Positions 8,133 through 15,618 of a DNA stretch of 64,000 nucleotides are shown here, in pieces. This stretch comes from an uncultured Cryomorphaceae bacterium (GTDB lineage: Bacteria > Bacteroidota > Bacteroidia > Flavobacteriales > Schleiferiaceae): positions 17,615 to 81,614 of the forward strand of contig CAJWKU010000008.1 of the NCBI GenBank assembly GCA_913043005.1, read 5' to 3'. The position numbers and the translations under genes were made by a program. A model generated the notes under the pieces. That model was given only the letters and a program-made list of their open reading frames with translations, made no database searches and was not told where the DNA came from. Each line of letters starts with the position of its first letter. Position 1 is the stretch's first letter.

Positions 8133-9572
8133 TCACTTTCCACGGCCCTGAATTATTGTCCAAACTGTGTATATTAAAACTTTTATATCATTGAAAAACG
8201 ACATATTTTCAATGTAAATGAGGTCATATTTCATCCTGGATATCATTTCTTTGACATTACTTGCATATCCAAACCTAACCATTCCCCAGCTTGTAATGCC
8301 TGGCCTAACCTTATAAATATGCCTATATTGAGGTGCTTGCGCTATTATTTTCTCAGCATAAAAAGACCTTTCGGGCCTCGGACCAACAATGCTCATGTCC
8401 CCTTTAAAGACATTCCAAAATTGTGGCAACTCATCTAATCTATATTTCCTTAGAAACTTGCCTATTGTTGTTATTCGAGTGTCTTTTTCACTACTCAATT
8501 GAGGGCCATCCTTCTCTGCATTGATTCGCATCGTTCGGAACTTGTATATATTAAACGCCCTTTGATTTTTTCCAAGTCTAGGTTGAGAAAAGAAAACTGG
8601 TCCCTTTGTAAGTCTTACCATTATTGATAGAATTATCAGTATCGGGGAAATAATAACTAAAGCCAATATGCTAATTAAAATATCTATTAATCTCTTAGAA
8701 TTACGTTGCCACGGATTCATCGGATCAATATGCCATTCCATTAATGGAACACCATGGTCATCTATTTTTACTTGCCCTGAAAGTATTCCATAGGTATCGG
8801 GAATCATGAATGTCCTAACTCTAGAGGTCTCTAGGTCTAGAATCAACTTGGTAAGCTGATGGTGGCTCTCGGGTGCAAGGGCTACGATGCAATCTCTAAT
8901 ATTTAAATTATTTATGCAGCTACTAAGATTTTTGAGTTCTCCTACCATGGGTATGTCACCTAAAAAACCTTTGTCATCATTTTCTTTCTCTTCGGTATTT
9001 ATCCATCCAGAAAATATTTCACCCGACCAGTTAGAATGCAAAGACAATGATTCTAAATTTTTCTGAAGTTCTGATCTTGAGCCTATCAGAAGTGTAGGGA
9101 AAGAGTATCTTTTAGATAGGATATTCCTTTGAATAATATAGCCCATAACCATCCTATTAAAAATAGATCCTAAAAAAATGATTCCTGAAAAAATACCTGC
9201 TGTTTTAAAATAATCCGTATAATCAGTGACATAGTCATTTAAAAGAAATATTAAAAAATAGAAGCTGGAAAACACAAAAAATATCTGAACAATAAGTCTT
9301 ATTTCAGTCAAACGAGATTTTCTTATTGGATTAATATAAAGGCCTATTAATGCAATAGAAAAAACCCAAAGTATTGATGTTATAGAAGCACCGAGGCTAT
9401 AAAAATTATCCCAATGCATCGCTTCTAGTCCAAACCTTGCTGGCTCTATAACTGCCTTTCTGTAAGAATATAGAGCAGTATATGCAATCCAAGCTGTAAC
9501 GAAGTCACATATAACATATGCAAATCGCCATAATTTTTGATGAGTATTTAAATTAAAACTCTGTATTTTCAT
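8133..9572 (-). CDS. Exopolysaccharide polyprenyl glycosylphosphotransferase (WbaP-like sugar transferase)
   Basis: Predicted inner-membrane enzyme that starts polysaccharide synthesis by moving a sugar-1-phosphate onto undecaprenyl phosphate. The 479-residue protein has about four N-terminal membrane helices (residues 15-145), then a nucleotide-binding-like middle region. A further hydrophobic segment (about 290-315, ILISILALVIISP) leads into the catalytic bacterial sugar transferase domain, with KFRTMR, RKYRLDELPQFWNV and SIVGPRPE. The start ATG overlaps the stop of the upstream lipoprotein gene by 4 bases (ATGA), so the two are one transcription unit. No other glycan genes are adjacent, so the sugar and the final polymer are unknown. 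Confidence 0.94.
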   Translation of the reverse strand: MKIQSFNLNTHQKLWRFAYVICDFVTAWIAYTALYSYRKAVIEPARFGLEAMHWDNFYSLGASITSILWVFSIALIGLYINPIRKSRLTEIRLIVQIFFVFSSFYFLIFLLNDYVTDYTDYFKTAGIFSGIIFLGSIFNRMVMGYIIQRNILSKRYSFPTLLIGSRSELQKNLESLSLHSNWSGEIFSGWINTEEKENDDKGFLGDIPMVGELKNLSSCINNLNIRDCIVALAPESHHQLTKLILDLETSRVRTFMIPDTYGILSGQVKIDDHGVPLMEWHIDPMNPWQRNSKRLIDILISILALVIISPILIILSIMVRLTKGPVFFSQPRLGKNQRAFNIYKFRTMRINAEKDGPQLSSEKDTRITTIGKFLRKYRLDELPQFWNVFKGDMSIVGPRPERSFYAEKIIAQAPQYRHIYKVRPGITSWGMVRFGYASNVKEMISRMKYDLIYIENMSFFNDIKVLIYTVWTIIQGRGK

Positions 9573-10483
9573 TCGTAGTAAAGAAGTCTGACATTATCAA
9601 TTAAAACCGTGTCTAGTATGCCATTATTGAGTTTTGCAGAACCTATGAAAATTTTAAAAGAACTTGCCTGAGGGGAGCCTGACACTTCAGTAATGAAATT
9701 TACATAACCATGGTTCCATTTTGAGGTGGGTAAGAATGTAGCTGTTGGCATTTGAACTATTTGCCCTGGATTTATTGCAATCACACCAATAGTCAATGGG
9801 TTTGTTGTGTGGTAATCAAATTCTAAATATACATTTTCACCACCTTTTGGGAGTACGAAATTATCGATACTGCTGACTTCAAATTTGCAAATTCCAGTAT
9901 CTAAAATAGCCATTCCGCTATATATATTTTCCTCTCCTTGAGGGGGGGGGAATTTAATATTGGAATCAGAAGTGAGTATCCAGTTAGTGTCACTTTGATT
10001 AGTAGCACTGAGGGTGCTCACCCCAGATTCAAATGTTTCGAGGTTTTTTATCTGTAAATCTCCCTGAGGAGCATTAAAATTATAAGAAACAATCTTGTTC
10101 GATCCAATAGGCAGATCAATAGTTTTCCCTTTTTCAAGGCCTATTGACAGTTCGATAGGTTTATAAAATGGATATATGCCTCGGAACGTGGATACACCAT
10201 TAATATCAATTCCTGGTTCCATCTTTAAATCATAAGATCCATCATTGTCTATTAAAACTGGAATTTCCACTGGCAATTCAAAAGCTCCAAGATTATTATT
10301 ATTTACTTTGACCCAAACAGAAGATATTTTCGAACTAGAATTACCATATGGTAAATTTGGGCTTGGAGACATGAATAGCTCTTGAATGTTTAAATATGCC
10401 GGCTGTTCAATGGAATTGTTATCACAGCTTGCTAATAGGCCCAAACACAGGTATAAAATAAAAAAAATGAAAATCTGTTTCAT
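9569..10483 (-). CDS. Hypothetical lipoprotein with a C9 (G9 on plus) tract
   Basis: I do not recognise a family. The 304-residue product starts with a type II signal peptide (MKQIFIF..., lipobox LASC, Cys20), so it should be lipidated and placed in an envelope membrane. The mature part is rich in beta strands and Asn/Ser/Gly. Its last 120 residues (FEVSSIDNFVLPKGGENVYLEF... through SFKIFIGSAKLNNG...VLIDNVRLLYY) read like a carbohydrate-binding-type beta-sandwich. It is the first gene of a pair with the overlapping glycosylphosphotransferase. The TACATTTG box at 10488-10495 ends 4 bases before the ATG. A run of nine G on the plus strand (9942-9950) encodes a Pro-Pro-Pro segment and could slip. 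Confidence 0.8.
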   Translation of the reverse strand: MKQIFIFFILYLCLGLLASCDNNSIEQPAYLNIQELFMSPSPNLPYGNSSSKISSVWVKVNNNNLGAFELPVEIPVLIDNDGSYDLKMEPGIDINGVSTFRGIYPFYKPIELSIGLEKGKTIDLPIGSNKIVSYNFNAPQGDLQIKNLETFESGVSTLSATNQSDTNWILTSDSNIKFPPPQGEENIYSGMAILDTGICKFEVSSIDNFVLPKGGENVYLEFDYHTTNPLTIGVIAINPGQIVQMPTATFLPTSKWNHGYVNFITEVSGSPQASSFKIFIGSAKLNNGILDTVLIDNVRLLYYE

Positions 10484-10487
10484 ATAA

Positions 10488-10495
10488 CAAATGTA
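10488..10495 (-). promoter_or_regulatory. -7 box TACATTTG, 4 bases before lipoprotein ATG
   Basis: Exact TAnnTTTG match on the minus strand ending 4 bases before the ATG at 10483, which predicts a leaderless transcript for the lipoprotein-glycosylphosphotransferase pair. Confidence 0.65.
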
Positions 10496-10538
10496 GAGTA
10501 GTCATCCCATTGTAAATTGCCGCATAAAAAAAACTCTT

Positions 10539-11198
10539 TTGGACACTACCAAGCATCAAGGTCAAAGACAGCATTTAATCGAAGTTCTCAAGGAAAAGGG
10601 CATATTTGACGCCAATGTTCTTCATGCCATTGCTAACGTGCCCAGGCATGAGTTTTTAGACAGCTCATTTGAAGAATTTGCCTACCGCGATGTTGCTTTT
10701 CCCATAAGGGCTAAACAAACTATTAGTCAGCCCTACACCGTTGCATTTCAATCCCAATCTTTAGGGTTAAGTAGGGGAGCTAAAGTTTTAGAAATTGGAA
10801 CTGGTTCTGGATATCAAGCTGCCGTCCTTGTTGAGATGGGACTGAAAGTATTCTCCATTGAGCGTCAAAAGGACTTATTTGATTTCTCCAAAAATATTCT
10901 AATGAAATTAGGATATAATATCACACAAAAATTTGGTGATGGGTATAAAGGTATTCCGTCATACGCTCCCTTTGATGGAATCATCGTGACCGCAGCGGCA
11001 CCAGATGTTCCAACTGACCTTTTGGAACAACTTTCCCCCGATGGCTCGCTCATTATACCCATGGGTGAGCCTGATAACGACCAAGTGATGAAGCGAATAA
11101 AGAAATCAACCATTTCTGAAGGCTACGAAGAAGAAGATTTAGGCAGCTTTCGATTTGTTCCAATGCTTAAGGATATTGATTCTGGAGATGGTTTTTAA
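10539..11198 (+). CDS. pcm: Protein-L-isoaspartate O-methyltransferase
   Basis: Repairs age-damaged proteins by methylating L-isoaspartyl residues with S-adenosylmethionine. Family signatures are clear: TISQPYTVAFQ (substrate side) near residues 61-71 and the SAM-binding motif VLEIGTGSGYQAA near residues 83-95. The later PFDGIIVTAAAPDVP and LVIPMG-like strand (SLIIPMGEP) also fit. The length of about 219 residues is normal. The frame opens with TTG at 10539; no ATG lies between the upstream stop and the conserved region, so the TTG start is likely. It is divergent from the lipoprotein gene and ends 3 bases before smpB on the opposite strand. Confidence 0.95.
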   Translation: MDTTKHQGQRQHLIEVLKEKGIFDANVLHAIANVPRHEFLDSSFEEFAYRDVAFPIRAKQTISQPYTVAFQSQSLGLSRGAKVLEIGTGSGYQAAVLVEMGLKVFSIERQKDLFDFSKNILMKLGYNITQKFGDGYKGIPSYAPFDGIIVTAAAPDVPTDLLEQLSPDGSLIIPMGEPDNDQVMKRIKKSTISEGYEEEDLGSFRFVPMLKDIDSGDGF

Positions 11199-11201
11199 AA
11201 C

Positions 11202-11642
11202 TTAGATTTCTCTATTTGTATCTCTGTCAATATCTCGCTCTTTAATACTGGCTCGCTTGTCGTATAGTTTTTTTCCTTTTCCAAGACCGATTTCTAATTT
11301 TGCCCACCCTTTTTTACTAAAGTAAAGCTTTAATGGAATAATACTAAATCCCACATTTTTAGTGGTTTTAATTATTTTTTTTAATTCGTTTTTTTTTAAA
11401 AGCAATTTTCTTTCGCGCAGTGGTAAGTGATTTGAGTAAGTACCTAATCGAAATTCAGATATATGAAGATTTTTGACCCATAATTCTCCTTTTTCAGTGA
11501 GGTAGCAATAGCTATCTGATAAATTAGCTTTCCCTTCACGTATGCTTTTAACCTCTGTTCCATATAGTTGTATACCCGCAGTGAAGGTTTCTTCAATTGC
11601 GTAAGAAAAACGTGCTTGACGATTTTTAACTACAGGATTCAT
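11202..11642 (-). CDS. smpB: SsrA-binding protein SmpB
   Basis: Partner of tmRNA in trans-translation; it rescues stalled ribosomes by placing tmRNA in the A site. The 146-residue length and conserved segments match the family: NRQARFSYAIEETFTAGI, GTEVKSIREGKANLSDSY, and the basic C-terminal tail GKGKKLYDKRASIKERD. The C-terminal tail that mimics mRNA in the decoding channel is present. The TAGATTTG box at 11647-11654 ends 4 bases before the ATG, so the message is probably leaderless. It is divergent from pyrD, the two -7 boxes being only 4 bases apart. The tmRNA gene itself is not in the window. Confidence 0.98.
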   Translation of the reverse strand: MNPVVKNRQARFSYAIEETFTAGIQLYGTEVKSIREGKANLSDSYCYLTEKGELWVKNLHISEFRLGTYSNHLPLRERKLLLKKNELKKIIKTTKNVGFSIIPLKLYFSKKGWAKLEIGLGKGKKLYDKRASIKERDIDRDTNREI

Positions 11643-11646
11643 AATG

Positions 11647-11654
11647 CAAATCTA
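11647..11654 (-). promoter_or_regulatory. -7 box TAGATTTG for smpB
   Basis: Exact TAnnTTTG match on the minus strand, 4 bases upstream of the smpB ATG at 11642. It is separated by only 4 bases from the pyrD box on the other strand. Confidence 0.7.
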
Positions 11655-11658
11655 ACCC

Positions 11659-11666
11659 TACTTTTG
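11659..11666 (+). promoter_or_regulatory. -7 box TACTTTTG for pyrD
   Basis: Exact TAnnTTTG match, ending 7 bases before the pyrD ATG at 11674. It is divergent from and almost touching the smpB box, so the two polymerase footprints must overlap. Confidence 0.7.
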
Positions 11667-11673
11667 TCGAAGC

Positions 11674-12705
11674 ATGCTTTACTCGAAACTCATAAGACCG
11701 ATATTATTTAATTTTTCAGCAGAAACTGCTCATAACATTACTATGAGCCAACTGGAACTGCTGCAAAAGTCATTCATTGGAAGGTTAATTATCGAATCAA
11801 TGAGTGGCTCTGTCGCATCTAATCCAATAAAAGTTATGGGATTAGATTTTAAACACCCTGTCGGCCTCGCTGCTGGTCTTGATAAGGATGCTAAGGCTAT
11901 CAGGGGCTTATTCCAAATGGGGTTTTCACATATCGAGGTAGGGACTTTAACACCCAGACCCCAACCGGGCAATGATAAACCAAGACTTTATAGACTTAGA
12001 AAGGATCAAGCTCTGATTAATCGGATGGGGTTTAATAACGAAGGAAGCATAGCTGCATCAAAAAGATTGGTAAATAGAGATAAGTCATGGGGAGTAGTTG
12101 GAGGTAATATTGGCAGAAATAAATTGACTGCGAACGAAAATGCTGTTGAGGATTATCTGCTATCAATGAATCATTTAAGAGCTGTTGTTGATTATTTTAC
12201 GATAAACATATCCTCACCTAATACTCCTGGCCTCAGAGATCTTCAACATGAAAAAGCATTAAAACGTCTTTTACAGAAGATATATGAAGAAAATAAGGTA
12301 TCCGATGATCCAAAACCTTTAGCTGTCAAAATATCTCCTGATCTATCCAAAAATGAAATTCAATCCATATCAAAACTTGCTGTTGATTGCGGGTTTAATG
12401 GAATAATAGGTACAAATACTACAACTGGCCGAATTGGTATAAGTATCAACGACAGAGCTATTGAAAAGATTGGCAATGGTGGTCTTTCCGGTAGGCCCTT
12501 ATCAAGACATAGTACAGATGTAGTATCGTGGATTAAAGAAGCCGTTGAAGATTCAACAGCCGTTATTGGAGTAGGGGGAGTTTTTACTGAACAAGATGTT
12601 TTAGATAAAAGAAATGCTGGTGCTGACCTCGTCCAAGTTTATACTGGATTTGTTTATAACGGACCCTCAATGATACATGATATTCAAGGGGCATGGAAAA
12701 AATAG
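11674..12705 (+). CDS. pyrD: Dihydroorotate dehydrogenase (quinone), class 2
   Basis: Membrane-associated flavoenzyme of pyrimidine synthesis that oxidises dihydroorotate to orotate and passes electrons to quinone. The amphipathic N-terminal helix typical of class 2 is present (MLYSKLIRPILFNFSAETAH). Next come the FMN-binding segments (PVGLAAGLDKDAKA, VGTLTPRPQPGNDKPRLYR, NRMGFNN), the class 2 active-site serine region INISSPNTPGLRDLQ, and the phosphate-binding C-terminal loops (IGVGGVFTEQD). The 343-residue length is standard. Its end overlaps the next gene by 13 bases, suggesting a pyrD-HMG-CoA lyase operon. A TACTTTTG box 7 bases before the ATG implies a leaderless message. Confidence 0.98.
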   Translation: MLYSKLIRPILFNFSAETAHNITMSQLELLQKSFIGRLIIESMSGSVASNPIKVMGLDFKHPVGLAAGLDKDAKAIRGLFQMGFSHIEVGTLTPRPQPGNDKPRLYRLRKDQALINRMGFNNEGSIAASKRLVNRDKSWGVVGGNIGRNKLTANENAVEDYLLSMNHLRAVVDYFTINISSPNTPGLRDLQHEKALKRLLQKIYEENKVSDDPKPLAVKISPDLSKNEIQSISKLAVDCGFNGIIGTNTTTGRIGISINDRAIEKIGNGGLSGRPLSRHSTDVVSWIKEAVEDSTAVIGVGGVFTEQDVLDKRNAGADLVQVYTGFVYNGPSMIHDIQGAWKK

Positions 12706-13556
12706 AATTTATTGAGTGCCCACGGGATGCCATGCAAGGACATTCTAGAATCTTTTCAATAAATGAAAAAGTTTCTTATCTCAAGACTTTAATGCCTGTT
12801 GGCTTCTCTGCTATTGATATCGGTAGTTTCGTATCAAGTCAATCAGTTCCTCAAATGAAAGACACGCCTGCTGTTCTTGAGGTATTAATTGACTCAAAAG
12901 GAAATAATGAATTTTTAACAATTGCGGCCAACAGCAGAGGAGTTTATTCTGCGATTGACCATAGAGCAGTGGATATAATTGGCTATCCATTTTCAGCAAG
13001 TGAAATATTCCAGAAGCGAAACACAAACCGTTCGAGAAAACAGGCGTTAGAAGAATTAAAAAGGCATGCAGAGCTAATAGATAGAAAGAATAAGAAACTT
13101 GTAGTTTATATCTCAATGGCTTTTGGAAATCCATATGCAGAGACTGTTTCTAATCAAGAAATCCTTGATTTCGTTGGTAAAATACGTAACATATCAAATT
13201 TTGAAGCCATATCTCTTAGTGATACTGTAGCAAAGGCAAACCCTGCTTCGATAAAATCATTGGTAATGCTTATTAAAAATAATTTTACCGATCTGAATTT
13301 AGGTCTTCATCTTCACGTACCAGAAAGGACAGCTCTCGGTACCGGCTTATTGCAAGCCGCTTGGGATTGTGGGATAAGGAGATTTGATTCAGCACTCCTG
13401 GGATATGGAGGGTGCCCATTTGCAGAGGACTCTCTTTCTGGAAATCTACCAACAGAGTCTTTATTGTCATTTGCAAATACAGTTAATGCTGATAATGATA
13501 TCAATGCTATCGCGTTAGAGGTAGCGCATAATTCAGCAAGAGATCTTTTTCTTTAA
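12693..13556 (+). CDS. Hydroxymethylglutaryl-CoA lyase-like TIM-barrel enzyme
   Basis: Predicted to cleave 3-hydroxy-3-methylglutaryl-CoA to acetyl-CoA and acetoacetate, the last step of leucine breakdown. In the 287-residue product the family signatures are the N-terminal ECPRDAMQG (Arg-Asp pair), the metal-ligand HLHVPERTALG and the cysteine-loop signature GGCPFAEDSLSGNLPTE. HMG-CoA lyases usually read H-x-H-D at the metal site; here the residues after the second His are VPER, a moderate deviation that leaves some room for a related HMGL-like activity. The ATG lies inside the end of pyrD (13-base overlap), so both are probably co-transcribed and coupled. Confidence 0.88.
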   Translation: MEKIEFIECPRDAMQGHSRIFSINEKVSYLKTLMPVGFSAIDIGSFVSSQSVPQMKDTPAVLEVLIDSKGNNEFLTIAANSRGVYSAIDHRAVDIIGYPFSASEIFQKRNTNRSRKQALEELKRHAELIDRKNKKLVVYISMAFGNPYAETVSNQEILDFVGKIRNISNFEAISLSDTVAKANPASIKSLVMLIKNNFTDLNLGLHLHVPERTALGTGLLQAAWDCGIRRFDSALLGYGGCPFAEDSLSGNLPTESLLSFANTVNADNDINAIALEVAHNSARDLFL

Positions 13557-13575
13557 ATCTTTAATTAGTTTCAAT

Positions 13576-13583
13576 TACTTTTG
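13576..13583 (+). promoter_or_regulatory. -7 box TACTTTTG for the cobalamin riboswitch operon
   Basis: Exact TAnnTTTG match 5 bases upstream of the riboswitch P1 stem, placing the transcript start at about 13588-13591, just at the beginning of the aptamer. Confidence 0.65.
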
Positions 13584-13588
13584 TCTTG

Positions 13589-13757
13589 TTGACGGGTTTC
13601 TATTTTTTAGAAACAATAGGGAATTCAGTGTAAATCTGAAACTGTACCCGCAGCTGTATGCTTCAATGCTTCAATGTAATTGCCACTGACAAGGATCGGG
13701 AAGGCGCAGAGAAGGGGAGTTAGTCAGAAGACCTGCCCGCAACCATAAGCCCGTCAA
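13589..13757 (+). ncRNA. Cobalamin (B12) riboswitch
   Basis: The leader shows the cobalamin aptamer landmarks in the right order: a closing P1 stem (TTGACGGG at 13589-13596 pairing perfectly with CCCGTCAA at 13750-13757), then GGGAA and the segment CTGTACCCGCAGCTGT near 13650. The B12-box-like GCCACTG around 13682 and the GTCAGAAGACCTGCC segment near 13723-13740 follow. It lies between a -7 box and a TonB-dependent receptor, so binding of adenosylcobalamin should repress outer-membrane B12 uptake. The 3' strand of P1 lies about 25-30 bases before the likely receptor start codons, which favours control of translation initiation; no obvious terminator is seen. Confidence 0.93.
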
Positions 13758-13780
13758 TGCCGGGAAGAGCGTTGAAGAGA

Positions 13781-15595
13781 ATGATGCATAAGCAATTACT
13801 GACCCTCATTGGGTTAACGGTTTCTTGTTTTAAATGCTATTGTTACAGTTTGGACACATCCGTCGTTCTTAATACTGTTCCGATATCTTCTTTCCTATTT
13901 GTGGAATCAAAAATTTCTAAATCCCTTCTTTCTACATGGGATGAGTTGCCTTCTGACCCTTTAGGAACGTGGATGAGAGGAATAGATACTAGGGCAATAA
14001 GTCCAGGTTCATCAATTACAATAAACCGCGAGGGGTTACCTTCAAATTATTCTCAATTCATAGTTAATGGGCATCTTTTTCAATCCCCGGATTTGGGAGT
14101 AGTAGATGTGAGTTTGATTCCCAAATATGGTCAGATATTTTCGCATACGGCTGGGGATTTAACCCCTGTGATCGGATCAGGTCTTGGAGGATCTATATAT
14201 TCAAGCCGTCCTAGTAATAGTAATTCGATTCAATTATCAACTTCGAGTATTGGAAGTGTAGGTATCGGTGGAAGTTGGTCATTTTTCAATCCTAAACCGA
14301 ATCAAACTATCTCAGTATCACTCGGGCACGATGCTTGGACACATGATTATGCATATTCTAATTATTTAGGAGAAAGATTGAAGAGAATTGGTGCTCAAGG
14401 ATCGAGATCTGAATTTAGCGTGTCCAGTAGATCCATAAATCCCGAATCCAAAATTTGGAGTAGTCAGTCAGTTTATGGAGTTAATATGGGTAGGGGACTT
14501 CCTGAGCCGAGCACAGCTGCTTACAGGACGGGGGCCAACCAAACGGACAGCAGAATACAATTAAATAATTCAATTGGCTATTCAAGAGGAAATTATTCTT
14601 TAGAGACTCGGCAAAGTGTTTTTTATAGCAATCAATCATATTCTAATCCGATAAGCGATATTTTGGATACAAATTTTTCAAATGGATCTTCGCTTGAGTT
14701 CATAAATATTTGGAAATGGGGTAATCTCTCGCTTTCCAACCAAAGTCAGGTCCAATATTTTGCAATTTCTGGACAAAATAAACCAGACACAGGCATTACA
14801 GCGATTAGCAATTTGACATCGCTTACACATCTTATATCTGAAGGACGTTACATCATTCTGTATAATAAAACATCGTACCAGAATTTAATCAATGGAATTG
14901 GGGGAAGTAGTCCAGGATTACAGTTTTTTATGGAGCGAAGGAAAAGAGAACTGGATATTCATTTGAAAAGAATTTTCAGATTACCAACGATGAATGATCT
15001 TTTTTGGTCACCAGGAGGAAACCCTAATCTAATTCCCGAGTCAGGATGGGATTTAAAAACTTCGTTCAGTCTCCAGAATAAACACAATATCTTCAAGTTC
15101 GAAGCATTCGCAGGGCGATTAAATAATGGAATTATATGGAGGCCAAACGGTATTTTCTGGCAACCGATAAATGAATTTTTAATTACTCGATATGGTATAA
15201 ATAGTTCATGGCAAGTCAAATGGCCCTCTGAACTCGTACAATTTGAGATTCAAGCTTTACAAAGTCAAAATGCCGACAATCTTCCTATTCCATACTCAAC
15301 CCCCCTGCGCCTTCGAATGATATATTCAAAGCAAATCCAATTTGGGAAGTTGGGTTTTATGGGCTTGTACCAAATGGGGGTGCCAACACTTTGGACTACT
15401 AACCGATCAAGCGATTTACCAAATTCCAGCAACCTAAGCTTGTTTTATGAAAATAAAATATTTGAATTTCAGAATAAGTCTTCAATTGAAATGCAATTCA
15501 GACTTGAAAATATAATGAATCAGCAAATTTTCTTTCAAAGAAACTACCCTATGCCGGGAAGACATATTAATCTTTCTTTCCAAATTAATTTCTAA
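13781..15595 (+). CDS. btuB: TonB-dependent vitamin B12 receptor, BtuB-like
   Basis: Predicted outer-membrane TonB-dependent transporter for cobalamins. The roughly 604-residue form begins at ATG 13781 or 13784, not at the in-frame ATG 13757, because 13757 is the last base of the riboswitch P1 stem. A signal-peptide-like start is followed by DTSVV at residues 25-29, close to the DTLVV TonB box of E. coli BtuB. A plug (about 30-150) and a beta-barrel follow; the receptor motif RLPTMNDLFWSPGGNPNLIPE lies near residue 410 and the protein ends in aromatic Phe (FQINF). The riboswitch upstream and the BtuG-like partner downstream (23-base gap) make B12 the most probable ligand. The plug is divergent from the proteobacterial form. 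Confidence 0.87.
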   Translation: MMHKQLLTLIGLTVSCFKCYCYSLDTSVVLNTVPISSFLFVESKISKSLLSTWDELPSDPLGTWMRGIDTRAISPGSSITINREGLPSNYSQFIVNGHLFQSPDLGVVDVSLIPKYGQIFSHTAGDLTPVIGSGLGGSIYSSRPSNSNSIQLSTSSIGSVGIGGSWSFFNPKPNQTISVSLGHDAWTHDYAYSNYLGERLKRIGAQGSRSEFSVSSRSINPESKIWSSQSVYGVNMGRGLPEPSTAAYRTGANQTDSRIQLNNSIGYSRGNYSLETRQSVFYSNQSYSNPISDILDTNFSNGSSLEFINIWKWGNLSLSNQSQVQYFAISGQNKPDTGITAISNLTSLTHLISEGRYIILYNKTSYQNLINGIGGSSPGLQFFMERRKRELDIHLKRIFRLPTMNDLFWSPGGNPNLIPESGWDLKTSFSLQNKHNIFKFEAFAGRLNNGIIWRPNGIFWQPINEFLITRYGINSSWQVKWPSELVQFEIQALQSQNADNLPIPYSTPLRLRMIYSKQIQFGKLGFMGLYQMGVPTLWTTNRSSDLPNSSNLSLFYENKIFEFQNKSSIEMQFRLENIMNQQIFFQRNYPMPGRHINLSFQINF

Positions 15596-15618
15596 TCAAA
15601 CACCAATAAAATCCAATC

